Source: UBA4582 sp002389265 (GTDB lineage: Bacteria; Pseudomonadota; Gammaproteobacteria; Pseudomonadales; Azotimanducaceae). From it: DNA of 64,000 nucleotides. Below the pieces are notes generated by a model. It was not told the origin of the DNA. It searched no databases and was given only the letters and a program-made list of their open reading frames with translations. How positions within the stretch are numbered: the stretch's first letter is position 1; each line of letters starts with the position of its first letter. Positions 51,676-60,547 of the stretch are shown piece after piece. The DNA lies in assembly GCA_943788825.1 (NCBI GenBank), contig CALSRT010000002.1, forward strand, positions 496,001-560,000, in the 5' to 3' direction. The position numbers were made by a program, and so were the translations under genes.

Positions 51676-52428
51676 ATGGATACTTTGCAGAGCACTTTTG
51701 AAAAGTCGATAGCCAAGCTGTGTGTGTTGTTGCTGTTGCCCTTGGTCATTTCCGGGTGTTCTACGCTGACAGATGCGGTGGGGAAGTTCGAAGGCGCAGG
51801 CAAAGATGTCGCGGTGAAATACCCCAATGATCCTACGCAGATGGATCACTGGTTAGATAATGCCTCTGCGTGGCGATATTGGGACGTTGAAGCCCCTGAC
51901 AACCAGACTGTCGAATGGTCCTTTGAGGAGAATGCTATCAGTTTGGGGATCCAGGCGAGTGCTAGCCTGAATCTCTTTGCCACTGTGCCACACACAGTGC
52001 AGCTCAAAGTATTGCAATTGACCGATGCCAGTGGGTTTAAAACCCTCGCTCAGTCAAGCGGTGGTGTGAAGACCATGCTTCTGGAAGATACTACGATGAT
52101 TCCCAATGCTATATACAGCGAAAGCCTGTTGTTAGCGCCGGGGCAAATCACAACGATGATTATACCGCGCCAGCAGGATGCAAAATTTGTGGCGCTGGTT
52201 ACGGGCTACGCCGATTTAGTGCCGAAGACTTCGGTACGTTTGATAACCATTCCCGTGGTTTCAATACCTGCGCCGAAAGCCGATGTTGCATTAGTTGACA
52301 AGGTTACCTTTGGCTTGCTCGCTGACGACGAGCCAGCAATTCCCGGCGTGGTTAGGCCTGCGACAATAAAAATGAACATTGAATTCGGCGACAAGGGTAT
52401 CGACCAAATCGCTGCAAAAGCCTACTAA
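51676..52428 (+). CDS. tssJ: T6SS outer-membrane lipoprotein TssJ (long form)
   Basis: A 250-residue lipoprotein with a signal peptide whose lipobox is VISGC (Cys28), so it anchors to the outer membrane and holds TssM. The strand pattern PHTVQLKVLQLTDASGFKTL and LLLAPGQITTMIIPRQQDAK fits TssJ. It is about 80 residues longer than the usual TssJ: the extra part is an insertion or C-terminal tail (PAPKADVALVDKVTFGLLAD to the end). It is immediately downstream of hcp and upstream of tssK. The function follows from signal, fold-like pattern and position; the extension is unexplained. Confidence 0.9.
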   Translation: MDTLQSTFEKSIAKLCVLLLLPLVISGCSTLTDAVGKFEGAGKDVAVKYPNDPTQMDHWLDNASAWRYWDVEAPDNQTVEWSFEENAISLGIQASASLNLFATVPHTVQLKVLQLTDASGFKTLAQSSGGVKTMLLEDTTMIPNAIYSESLLLAPGQITTMIIPRQQDAKFVALVTGYADLVPKTSVRLITIPVVSIPAPKADVALVDKVTFGLLADDEPAIPGVVRPATIKMNIEFGDKGIDQIAAKAY

Positions 52429-52446
52429 ATAAGGAGATTTTCTCTA

Positions 52447-53820
52447 GTGGATGCTGTTAGATCCTTATATTGGCACCAAGGTTTGTTTCTGCAACCTCAG
52501 CATTTTCAACAGCTGCAATTACAAGTTGATTCTGCCGCAAACGCGTATTCAGGTGCGAGAACTGGCGTATACACCGGTATCTCTAATCTACAAATTGATG
52601 AAGCTGCCTTAAAAGGCGGCCTGTTCAAGATAGATGCCATGGATTGCGTACTTTCCGATGGCACCTTGTTGCGTTTTCCTGGTAATTGTTCACTGTCACC
52701 GCTTTCACTGACCGGGCTCGATCCTGATGACTCAGGCACGTATGAAATATTTCTCGGTCTCGCGCCACTAGGAAAAGCGACGAACAATTTGTCTCAAAAC
52801 GATAAAGGTAGCAAAAAGCGCTTTCTATTGAATGACACCGATGTCGTACCTGATATGTTTGATCATCATGAGTCCATAGACATTGCAACGCTCAACTATG
52901 ACGTTCAGTTATTAGTCGGCCGAGAAGCGCTGGCGGATCAAGGTTTCGTTATTGAAAAAATCGCCGAGATCATGGCTGATGGAACCGGCTACAGCTTATC
53001 TAAAACCTTTGTTGGCAACATCAACACTATTCAGTGCTCACCCTTGTTGATGAGTGCAATAAAGACGACAAGACAAAGTCTCATTGCCCGATATGAGCAG
53101 TTGGAAAGTTTTAGCTCCCTTGCCGGCGGGCACACCAGCGAACTATCAGCTAGTACCGTTTCGAACATGATGGCGTTAAGTGTTATTGCCGCTTACGTGC
53201 CTACTTTTAGTCATTTTGCCGATGTGCCTAACACGTCGCCTCAGCAGCTCTACCTTTCGCTGCGCCAATTAGTCGCACAATTAAGTGCCTTCTCCAAGCG
53301 TGTGTCATTGGTGGGCGATACAGGTGACACCAGTACTAGTTTGCTGGCTTATCAGCCAAACAATTTGGGAGACTGTTTTCAGCGGGCTTTTAAGCTCGTC
53401 AACGTTTTACTTGACGAATTGACGATAGCCCCGGAGTTGCTGATCGAACTTGCTGTGCAGGGTGATGGTAAGTATGTAAACGCGCTAACCAATGATTTCA
53501 TTGAGTCGAGTAATCGGGTTTATATACGCTTGAGAACGAGTGAAGATATAGATAGTAAGGTAGATGAGATTCTGCAATACGCTAAATTAGGCGCCGATTT
53601 ACAGGTCGATATCTACATGAAGCGATCGTTGCCGGGCGTGAAATTAGATTATTTGGCTCGCAAGCCACTTGGCGTTGCAAGCACGCCCAATAGCTATTAT
53701 TTCGCCCTAGATAGACATAGTTTCGAATGGCAGAAGGTGGCTGATTCAACTCGGATTGGTTTTGTATGGGCTGGTGCGCCTGACGATTTAACGGTAGAAA
53801 TTATTGCAGTTAAGGGTTGA
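52447..53820 (+). CDS. tssK: T6SS baseplate protein TssK
   Basis: A 457-residue TssK, which links the TssEFG baseplate wedge to the TssJLM membrane complex. It opens VRSLYWHQGLFLQPQHFQQL, the strongest TssK hallmark, and continues with the shoulder domain GLFKIDAMDCVLSDGTLLRFP. The C-terminal head domain ends WAGAPDDLTVEIIAVKG. It begins with GTG (preceded by AAGGAG). It overlaps or nearly meets tssL, which starts six bases after its stop. Confidence 0.96.
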   Translation: MDAVRSLYWHQGLFLQPQHFQQLQLQVDSAANAYSGARTGVYTGISNLQIDEAALKGGLFKIDAMDCVLSDGTLLRFPGNCSLSPLSLTGLDPDDSGTYEIFLGLAPLGKATNNLSQNDKGSKKRFLLNDTDVVPDMFDHHESIDIATLNYDVQLLVGREALADQGFVIEKIAEIMADGTGYSLSKTFVGNINTIQCSPLLMSAIKTTRQSLIARYEQLESFSSLAGGHTSELSASTVSNMMALSVIAAYVPTFSHFADVPNTSPQQLYLSLRQLVAQLSAFSKRVSLVGDTGDTSTSLLAYQPNNLGDCFQRAFKLVNVLLDELTIAPELLIELAVQGDGKYVNALTNDFIESSNRVYIRLRTSEDIDSKVDEILQYAKLGADLQVDIYMKRSLPGVKLDYLARKPLGVASTPNSYYFALDRHSFEWQKVADSTRIGFVWAGAPDDLTVEIIAVKG

Positions 53821-53825
53821 TAGTC

Positions 53826-54485
53826 ATGAATATGTTAAGTGCGTTTATCCCTGTTTTTGATTTATTAAATGCCTTGTTGCCAAAACTCGAGGACGGTACG
53901 GCCGAAGATTTTGAGCCTACTAGTCAACAATTTCTTGATGCTTTGTTCAACGCGCACAAGATTCTTTTCGATCAAGGCCATCTGCCGGTAAATATCAACA
54001 ATGCTGTCTTTGCTATCTGCAGTCTGGTCGATGAGCGAGTATTGGAGTCTCAATGGCAGCATCGTGCCGAATGGCAAAAAACGCCTTTGCAAATGCGTTT
54101 GTATAATACCAATCGCGCGGGTAGCGAGTTTTTTGTCCGGCTCGATAGCCTTAATGAATCTTCTCCTGAGCAACAAGAGGTTCGGGAAATTTATTTGTAC
54201 TGTCTCAAGCAAGGATTCAGCGGCTGTTATTTTGAAGTGGGTGAGCAGAGCCGTCTGGATGAGATCATACAAGCCAATTATCTGTTGTTGAGCCGGGCAA
54301 TCTCTTTACAGTTGTTTGATCCGGTTGTGGAGAGTCAGATTGTCGATGTATACGCGGAGAATCAACTGGAGAGGTTTAAGGAAAGTGCCAAATTGTGGGC
54401 GCCAGTAGTTGCTGTGATAGGGACCTTCTTGTTCTTACGAGCAGAAATATTCACGACAATATCAGAGACTTTTAGCGGTACGTAA
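53826..54485 (+). CDS. tssL: T6SS inner-membrane protein TssL (DotU)
   Basis: A 219-residue TssL. The cytoplasmic helical hook domain contains VFAICSLVDERVLESQWQHR and MRLYNTNRAGSEFFVRLDSL, and a C-terminal membrane helix (about residues 182-202, LWAPVVAVIGTFLFLRAEIF) anchors it. It has no OmpA-like peptidoglycan-binding domain, so another protein must fix the complex to the cell wall. The ATG at 53826 follows AAGGG; a TTG three codons earlier overlaps the tssK stop and is less likely. Confidence 0.95.
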   Translation: MNMLSAFIPVFDLLNALLPKLEDGTAEDFEPTSQQFLDALFNAHKILFDQGHLPVNINNAVFAICSLVDERVLESQWQHRAEWQKTPLQMRLYNTNRAGSEFFVRLDSLNESSPEQQEVREIYLYCLKQGFSGCYFEVGEQSRLDEIIQANYLLLSRAISLQLFDPVVESQIVDVYAENQLERFKESAKLWAPVVAVIGTFLFLRAEIFTTISETFSGT

Positions 54486-54500
54486 CTTGCGAATTAAACC

Positions 54501-57500
54501 ATGAAGAAAGTATTAAAATTTCTCCTCGTCGTGCTCATTTGGACCGTTGTTCTTGGCGTCTGCGTGACCGCGGCAGTGTTGCTCGATTATCCGATGCAGA
54601 CGGGTGCTTGGGTCTTCGCGATAATTTTTGGCAGCTGGTACGGGATCAAGATTCTGGTCTATTTGGTGAAGCGGTGGCGGGCCAAGCGACGTGTGCAGAA
54701 GCTGATCAATGTTGATGTGCCAGAAACAGAACAAAAAAACTTCAGGATTTATCAGTACTTAGCGCCGCGGGATGTGGATAAGCATATTGCGCGTGTTATT
54801 AATCGATTAGCTAAAAGTGATATCTCGCGTGTCGGTGCGGCGGAAGACTTACTGCAGTGGACGATGCACCTCAAGTTCGATAACGCCCATAGTGATTGGA
54901 TAGAGGCATCCCCTGCGAATCGGCCGAAGATCATTGAGCCAGCTTTTAGTGAGTTTGATCATATTGAATGGCGCGTGTTCAATCAGTTCGTGATGTTAGA
55001 TGTAGACGCTTATCTGCTCCAAGAAGGCAATCCCTCGGCCAAAAATGAATGGATCGAACTGCTCAACGGCCTGTCTTACAGCAAGAAACGCAAGGCGCTG
55101 GATGGACTGATGGTCTCACTCCATATCGATCAACTACAGAGCGAAAGTGAGCAAAGCCGGATTGCTGATCGAATCCGTATAGCTTACGAGAATATCAAGG
55201 AATATTGTGGTGTAGAGGTACCGATTAGCCTTGTATTGTTGGGTCTTGAGGACCTGAAAGGCATCGAGACTTGGACCGGCGGTCTGGAAGACGAAATGCG
55301 CCGCAAAATACTCGGCAAGGTTAACAGTAACAATGTGCCAGCCGCTCAAATTATCGAAAACTGTTTTGACGATTTGCAGGATGTATTGAAACAAGGTTCG
55401 CTCGCGTATCTGATGGCCAACGGCTATAACCGACATGCAGCGGGTGTGGCTCACCATGCTAACAACATAAAGCAGGCTTTGGCTCAGGTTGTGGCGCGAA
55501 CATTTAGCGTGAACAATTTTCAGCGGTCGCCAACATTTGCTGGCTTGTTTTTTGTCGTAAGCAGAGATGGCACGTCAATGTTCGTGGAAGATCTGCTGGA
55601 AGGCAGTGCGCTAGTCTGGCGCAGTGCTGAAGTAACACGGCAAGCGACTGTCTCTGATAATATTAAACGCGTAAATTTGGCGGCCTATTATGCCGGCAGC
55701 GCCCTGCTGGTCGTACTGCTCATCATGGTGTATTCCGCCGGTCACTCGGTCATAGAGAAAAGTGTCAATGACTATCAGAAGGCGTTATTGACTAGCAACG
55801 ATGGACTCGAAGTTGTCAATAAATTGCAAGCCCGGTACGAATACGTGTTAGCTCTGCAAAATATCAATATGGCTCATTGGTTTCCCATCGCTGATGATCC
55901 CTTGAAGTTAAGCTACAACCGTGCCAAATATATGAAAGATCTAAACGAGCTATTACTGCGGCCCATGGATGAGAGCTTTAGCAAGAAACTTGGCAGTGTT
56001 GATCCTGCAGATCTGGATGCCAAGGTCGATTATTTAAATATTCTCGTCAGACGGATTAATCTGCTTGATGCCGTCATTAATGGGGCGTCGATGGCGAACT
56101 TGAGTGAGATGCCGCAGCCTTACGATAGCGCCTATTTAGATACGCTGCCTAAAAATGTTTTGGACGAGATCAATACGTTAGTACTGCATGGCTTTGAGCT
56201 TGGAAGACAGGACAGCAGTGGCGCAACACGTAGCGAATGGCTGAACAAAAAGGCAGCGTATAAACAACAGCTGTCCACCTTGGTTCTAAACTCCGATGTT
56301 TCGATGGACTGGTTAATCACCTGGGCTAATAACAACAAACTAGCCAAAGATGTTAAACGGACTGATTATTGGCAGCCGACTTCAGGAAAGAGTCAGAGTC
56401 TAGTGGCCGTAGATCGGGCCTATACCTTGGGCGGTAAGGACCTGATTGATAAGTTTATCGCTCAATTGTCGACTGCGCTTGATCAGGATGACGTGTTCGT
56501 CGCCGAGTATGTGCCGCGCTTCTATGCACGGTACCAGCAGAACTATATTGCCAGTTGGGGCGCATTCCTGAATGGTTTCAATGAAGGCGCGGATCAACTC
56601 CAGAGTCGTGACGAGTGGTTGGGTGTGCTTAACAACTTGGCTACGGGTCGCAATATATTCTTCAACTTGCTGAACGACGTTGACTATCAGCTAGCGCCTT
56701 ATGCTGATGTTGAAATCAAACCCGACTGGTTTGAGTTTATTCTTTATTATCAGAATATGCTGGCGCTTGGCGAGGATAAAGTACAGAGCAATTCCAAGAA
56801 AAACGGTGTTCTGACGAAGCTGGCTTTGAAAATGGTGGGCGCCACAGGATCAGTCGGCAAAGCCATAGCGACTTCGGCTAAGAGTGGATTAAAAACCCAA
56901 AAGAAACTGGATAAAGCCAGCGGCGATGGCCCAGGACCTTCTGAACGTGAACTGAATCTGCAAGATGCCGCTAAAGAATTAGATAACTATAAAGCTCTAT
57001 TGGCAGACGTGGTTTTCGAAATTGAGCGACGCAGCGCCTCTTACGCCAACATTAAAGGCGAATTTGATAATCCCGATAATCCTGGTGCAGCGGGTACTAA
57101 GCTAGCTGCCGTGCAGTCGAGTATCAGTCAACTTCAAGCACTGATTGGCAAGGTTGGCACCTCTACGGCACCATTCTGGAATGTTTATATGGGTTCTGTG
57201 CTGGTAGCTGAAAAGTTTATGATGCGGGAAACCGCCTGTTATATAGATGGTCAGTGGCAGGAAAACTACCTCTATGAGCTTACCGGTGTGCCAGACTACA
57301 AACTGAGCGAGTTTGCCTATAGTGAAACTGGCTTGTTGTGGAAGTTTACTGACGAACACCTAGCACCGTTTCTGAATAAGCGCCTGAACGCAGGATACGG
57401 CTTTAAGCGCATCAATGGCCATAATGTGCCGCTTACCGCGGGTCTTCTCGATTATCTGGCGCGGGCCAAAGACGAAGGTCAACGGCAAAAGTTCCAGACA

Positions 57501-57932
57501 TTCGACCTGGATGTGACGGCGATGCCCACCAGCCTAAATAAAAATGCGCTGCTGTTTGTCTCTGAAACTGAGTTGACGTTGCAGTGTGAAGCCGGCGAGC
57601 AATCGCTGATTAACAGCAATTTCATTCTGGACAAACGTTTCATATGGGATCCCAGCTGTGGCCAAACGTCATTGCGGTTTACTATCGGTAATCGAGTGAT
57701 TGAAAAGAAGTATGCGGGGCCAACAGGCCTGACTCAATTCCTTAAAGACTTTGAGACAGGCGAGCATATCTTCGATATTGAAGAGTTCCCTGAGTACTTC
57801 TACCTGCTGAAACAGTTTGAAATACGCAGGATTCAAGTTAACTTTCAGTTAGAGGGTGGTAAACGTCTACTGGCTGCACTAGACCAGCAGCCCCCTAAAC
57901 CGCCCGCGAATATAGCGCTCTGCTGGAACTGA
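54501..57932 (+). CDS. tssM: T6SS inner-membrane protein TssM (IcmF), no Walker A
   Basis: A 1143-residue TssM. Two N-terminal helices (about residues 6-28 and 36-56) and a third near 395-415 anchor it; the large C-terminal half is periplasmic and binds TssJ. The cytoplasmic segment between the second and third helix should contain the GTPase-like domain, but I see no GxxxxGK[ST] Walker A and no DxxG; instead there is LYLVKRWRAKRRVQK followed by helical sequence. The protein is therefore a Walker-less TssM, a known natural variant. The C-terminal part ends FQLEGGKRLLAAL, in the usual IcmF-related pattern. It starts 15 bases after tssL and its stop nearly overlaps the next start. Confidence 0.95.
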   Translation: MKKVLKFLLVVLIWTVVLGVCVTAAVLLDYPMQTGAWVFAIIFGSWYGIKILVYLVKRWRAKRRVQKLINVDVPETEQKNFRIYQYLAPRDVDKHIARVINRLAKSDISRVGAAEDLLQWTMHLKFDNAHSDWIEASPANRPKIIEPAFSEFDHIEWRVFNQFVMLDVDAYLLQEGNPSAKNEWIELLNGLSYSKKRKALDGLMVSLHIDQLQSESEQSRIADRIRIAYENIKEYCGVEVPISLVLLGLEDLKGIETWTGGLEDEMRRKILGKVNSNNVPAAQIIENCFDDLQDVLKQGSLAYLMANGYNRHAAGVAHHANNIKQALAQVVARTFSVNNFQRSPTFAGLFFVVSRDGTSMFVEDLLEGSALVWRSAEVTRQATVSDNIKRVNLAAYYAGSALLVVLLIMVYSAGHSVIEKSVNDYQKALLTSNDGLEVVNKLQARYEYVLALQNINMAHWFPIADDPLKLSYNRAKYMKDLNELLLRPMDESFSKKLGSVDPADLDAKVDYLNILVRRINLLDAVINGASMANLSEMPQPYDSAYLDTLPKNVLDEINTLVLHGFELGRQDSSGATRSEWLNKKAAYKQQLSTLVLNSDVSMDWLITWANNNKLAKDVKRTDYWQPTSGKSQSLVAVDRAYTLGGKDLIDKFIAQLSTALDQDDVFVAEYVPRFYARYQQNYIASWGAFLNGFNEGADQLQSRDEWLGVLNNLATGRNIFFNLLNDVDYQLAPYADVEIKPDWFEFILYYQNMLALGEDKVQSNSKKNGVLTKLALKMVGATGSVGKAIATSAKSGLKTQKKLDKASGDGPGPSERELNLQDAAKELDNYKALLADVVFEIERRSASYANIKGEFDNPDNPGAAGTKLAAVQSSISQLQALIGKVGTSTAPFWNVYMGSVLVAEKFMMRETACYIDGQWQENYLYELTGVPDYKLSEFAYSETGLLWKFTDEHLAPFLNKRLNAGYGFKRINGHNVPLTAGLLDYLARAKDEGQRQKFQTFDLDVTAMPTSLNKNALLFVSETELTLQCEAGEQSLINSNFILDKRFIWDPSCGQTSLRFTIGNRVIEKKYAGPTGLTQFLKDFETGEHIFDIEEFPEYFYLLKQFEIRRIQVNFQLEGGKRLLAALDQQPPKPPANIALCWN

Positions 57933-57933
57933 T

Positions 57934-59652
57934 GTGGATGCCTTAATTCAGGACACGATTAGTATCTTGCCACAAGAAGCCGGCGTGCTCCCCTTTACTT
58001 GTCTGGTGTTGGCGCCGCTGCTACCAGCAGCCCAGCTAGATGGGTTATCGCAGCCAATATCGATTACGGTAGACAATTTCGATCAGGCCATGACGAAGTT
58101 GAAACCCAGACTGTCCTTTGATTTCGAAAACGAATTTCTGTGTGATATTTTTGGCGTTGCTCGGCAGCCAGTCAATGTTGATTATAGTATCACCTGTCGC
58201 GCCGACTTTTCGCCACGGCACGTTATCGAGCGAGATGATCGTTTGAGGGCGTTGAGTCAACTGATCAACTCCCTGGCCGAACGTCTGCAGCTAAATACCG
58301 ACTACTATGCTGTCGAGGACCTGAACCCTCAGGGACTTAAAGTAGACGAGCTTGATACCGATCAAGCTTCTAGAGAGAGTCTCGAGCTCTTGGTGTGCGA
58401 GCTACAGGATCAGTTGTCGGTGGTGTTGGATCAGATATTACACAATCCGGCTTGGCAGCAAATTGAATCCGCATGGCGCGGCCTTTACTGGCTATGTGAA
58501 AGCAATGAGGGGTTGAAAAACTGTAGAATCGAGTTTTTGCCCGTCAGTCGAGAGTTATTGTGGGAAGATCTTAACGCCGTTTCCAGCGTTGAAGATTCGC
58601 ACCTGTATGAAATGCTCTATACCCAGAGTTACGGACAGTTTGGTGGCGTCCCTTATGGCGCATTGATGCTAGATGACTACTTTTCGGGCTCAGGTCATGA
58701 CTTGGTGCTACTCAGACAATTGTCACAGATAGCGCTGCTGGCACACGTGCCATTGGTAACGGGTACCGCTCCCACGATGCTTGGCGTTGATAGCTTTCGT
58801 GAACTTGCCGGAGCCGATGGACTGGCTGAATTGCATCGCGGTGCGAGATACATTAAATGGCGGAGTTTTCTTGCGACCACCGAAGCCAGCTACCTGGCGC
58901 TGACATTGCCACGAATACGCATACGAGGCGCTTACAGCCAAACTGCTGCGCCAGCGCAAGCCGACCATTCGATGCCTTGGTTCGACGAATATATCGCAGA
59001 TGATAACGAACATTGCCTCTGGTTAAATGCTTGCTATCCGTTCGTGATCAATCTGATGGAAAGTTTTTCCAAGCATGGTTTCTGTTCCGCTATCGCCGGC
59101 GTCGGCCATGGTGATATTGACTGCTCGACATTTGCGAGCCTTGATGAAAACCTTCCTGTCGAATATGTGTTGTCGGAGTCGAAGGAAGCTGACCTCATTA
59201 CGCTGGGTTTTAACCCCATTGGTACTCGTCACCACGCGCATCGGTTAGTGTTTCAAACAGCAAATTCGGTACGCTGGGGTATTGTTAATCTTGAACATCG
59301 GCAACAAACCGTTGACTCACTTGCCAGTGCGAAATTTCAGTATCTGCTTATTGTCTTACGGGTCATACATTGTATCAAAATCATTTTCAGAGACAGTATA
59401 GGCACATTCGAAAACGCTTCCTCAATTGAAAATCTGTTGAATCGCTGGGTTCGGCAATACGTGTCGGACGTAGAATCACCCTCACAAACACTAAGGTCTA
59501 AACGGCCTTTGCGCGATGCTCGCATCAATGTCTTGGTTGGTAAGGAGCCGGGTTGGTATGACATTTCTCTATCGCTGCAACCTCATTTGAAATATATGGG
59601 TGAAGGCGTTGAAATTGCCGTTCATGTCCCCGTGCATGAGGCGGTTGCCTAA
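57934..59652 (+). CDS. TssB-TssC-like fusion sheath protein
   Basis: A 572-residue protein that carries both sheath folds in one chain. Residues 18-120 match TssB from this same cluster: VLPFTCLVLAPL against ELPFKMLVLGDF; ITVDNFDQAMTKLKPRLSFD against INVNNRNFDDVMAEYDLSLD; and a following amphipathic helix. From about 150 the sequence is TssC-like: QDQLSVVLDQILHNPAW, ESAWRGLYWLCESN, YTQSYGQFGGVPYGALM and a C-terminal LSLQPHLKYMGEGVEIAV. It is diverged from the canonical TssC (many conserved blocks kept). It starts at GTG, two bases after the tssM stop, and overlaps hcp2 by one base. Separate TssB and TssC are also present, so this is an extra sheath-family component, possibly a cap, collar or baseplate adaptor. 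Confidence 0.93.
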   Translation: MDALIQDTISILPQEAGVLPFTCLVLAPLLPAAQLDGLSQPISITVDNFDQAMTKLKPRLSFDFENEFLCDIFGVARQPVNVDYSITCRADFSPRHVIERDDRLRALSQLINSLAERLQLNTDYYAVEDLNPQGLKVDELDTDQASRESLELLVCELQDQLSVVLDQILHNPAWQQIESAWRGLYWLCESNEGLKNCRIEFLPVSRELLWEDLNAVSSVEDSHLYEMLYTQSYGQFGGVPYGALMLDDYFSGSGHDLVLLRQLSQIALLAHVPLVTGTAPTMLGVDSFRELAGADGLAELHRGARYIKWRSFLATTEASYLALTLPRIRIRGAYSQTAAPAQADHSMPWFDEYIADDNEHCLWLNACYPFVINLMESFSKHGFCSAIAGVGHGDIDCSTFASLDENLPVEYVLSESKEADLITLGFNPIGTRHHAHRLVFQTANSVRWGIVNLEHRQQTVDSLASAKFQYLLIVLRVIHCIKIIFRDSIGTFENASSIENLLNRWVRQYVSDVESPSQTLRSKRPLRDARINVLVGKEPGWYDISLSLQPHLKYMGEGVEIAVHVPVHEAVA

Positions 59653-60137
59653 TGGATTTTTCAGGCTATATGAGAATTGAAGGTGAGAACCAGGGGGCTA
59701 TCGAAGGTTCATCTTTGCGTAGAGGTCGACGCGGATTAGTGAACATACATGGCTTTAAGCATGGGGTGAATCAGTTCTCACAGAGTCGCAACAATTTAAA
59801 TAATGGTCCGGTTGTCCACCAGCCTGTGGCCATCAGCAAGGAAGTTGACAAAAGCACGCCCCATCTTTATCAGGCCCTAGTGACAAAAGAAAATCTAACC
59901 ATTGATTTGGAATGGTTCCGCTTCGATACGCGGGGTGAAGAGCAGCTGTATTACAAAATCCATGTCGTAGGAGCGTACATTACGCAGCTCGAACAATGGA
60001 TGCCGGAAGTCAAAAGCGTTGAGGTTGAGCACCAACGTTTGATGGAGACCGTTTCGGTCTTTTACGATGAGATTAGCTGGCACTGGGGCCCGGATGGCGA
60101 CACTGCTTTTACTACGACTTGGCGCGGAGAAGCATAG
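59652..60137 (+). CDS. T6SS tube protein Hcp (second copy)
   Basis: A 161-residue Hcp-family protein, diverged from the one at 51149. The diagnostic opening MDFSGYMRIEGENQGAIEGS, GLVNIHGFKHGVNQFSQSR and VVHQPVAISKEVDKSTPHLY strands are those of Hcp/TssD, with the C-terminal MPEVKSVEVEHQRLMETVSV and YDEISWHW loop. Its ATG overlaps the stop of the fusion sheath gene (TAATG), and its stop overlaps the tssE GTG start (TAGTG), so all three are coupled in translation. A second, differently sequenced Hcp could form specialised rings, for example at the junction with the fusion sheath protein. Confidence 0.92.
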   Translation: MDFSGYMRIEGENQGAIEGSSLRRGRRGLVNIHGFKHGVNQFSQSRNNLNNGPVVHQPVAISKEVDKSTPHLYQALVTKENLTIDLEWFRFDTRGEEQLYYKIHVVGAYITQLEQWMPEVKSVEVEHQRLMETVSVFYDEISWHWGPDGDTAFTTTWRGEA

Positions 60138-60547
60138 TGTTGCGAATAACTGAGCGGCTCAACCGATTGTCGTCGAAGCAGCATGAAGACGATCGAAGAG
60201 GTGTAAGCGACACTAAAGTGATTGAGTCGCTGGCAGGATTTATCAAGAAATTACTCAATACCCGGGTTAATACCGTGTCTATGGACGTTGGCTTCGGCAT
60301 ACCTGAAATCGACTTGAGCAGTGGTTTGGTTGATGAAGACGACAGGCGAGCGTTGCTTGGATTAATAGAAAAATTGATAAAAACTTATGACAAACGGGTC
60401 AAGTCGATCGCGGGTTCGCTGACCGAAGTTAACAACATCATCGTCGTCATGGCTTTTCGCCTGCAAATTGAGACTCGTGAAGGGTTGAATTTTCGCTTGA
60501 ATGGCAGGCTTCGGGCAGACAATACATTTGAAGTTGAATCTAAATGA
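60137..60547 (+). CDS. tssE: T6SS baseplate protein TssE
   Basis: A 136-residue TssE, the gp25-like protein that caps the baseplate end of the sheath. It starts at GTG 60137, overlapping the second hcp stop, with GGAG eight bases before it; the longer open frame from 60119 is rejected. It carries RITERLNRLSSKQHED, VIESLAGFIKKLLNTR, the conserved FGIPEIDLSSGL and the C-terminal FRLQIETREGLNFRLNGRL strand, including the ER-like acidic/basic pair expected of gp25. It overlaps tssF by four bases (ATGA). Confidence 0.95.
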   Translation: MLRITERLNRLSSKQHEDDRRGVSDTKVIESLAGFIKKLLNTRVNTVSMDVGFGIPEIDLSSGLVDEDDRRALLGLIEKLIKTYDKRVKSIAGSLTEVNNIIVVMAFRLQIETREGLNFRLNGRLRADNTFEVESK

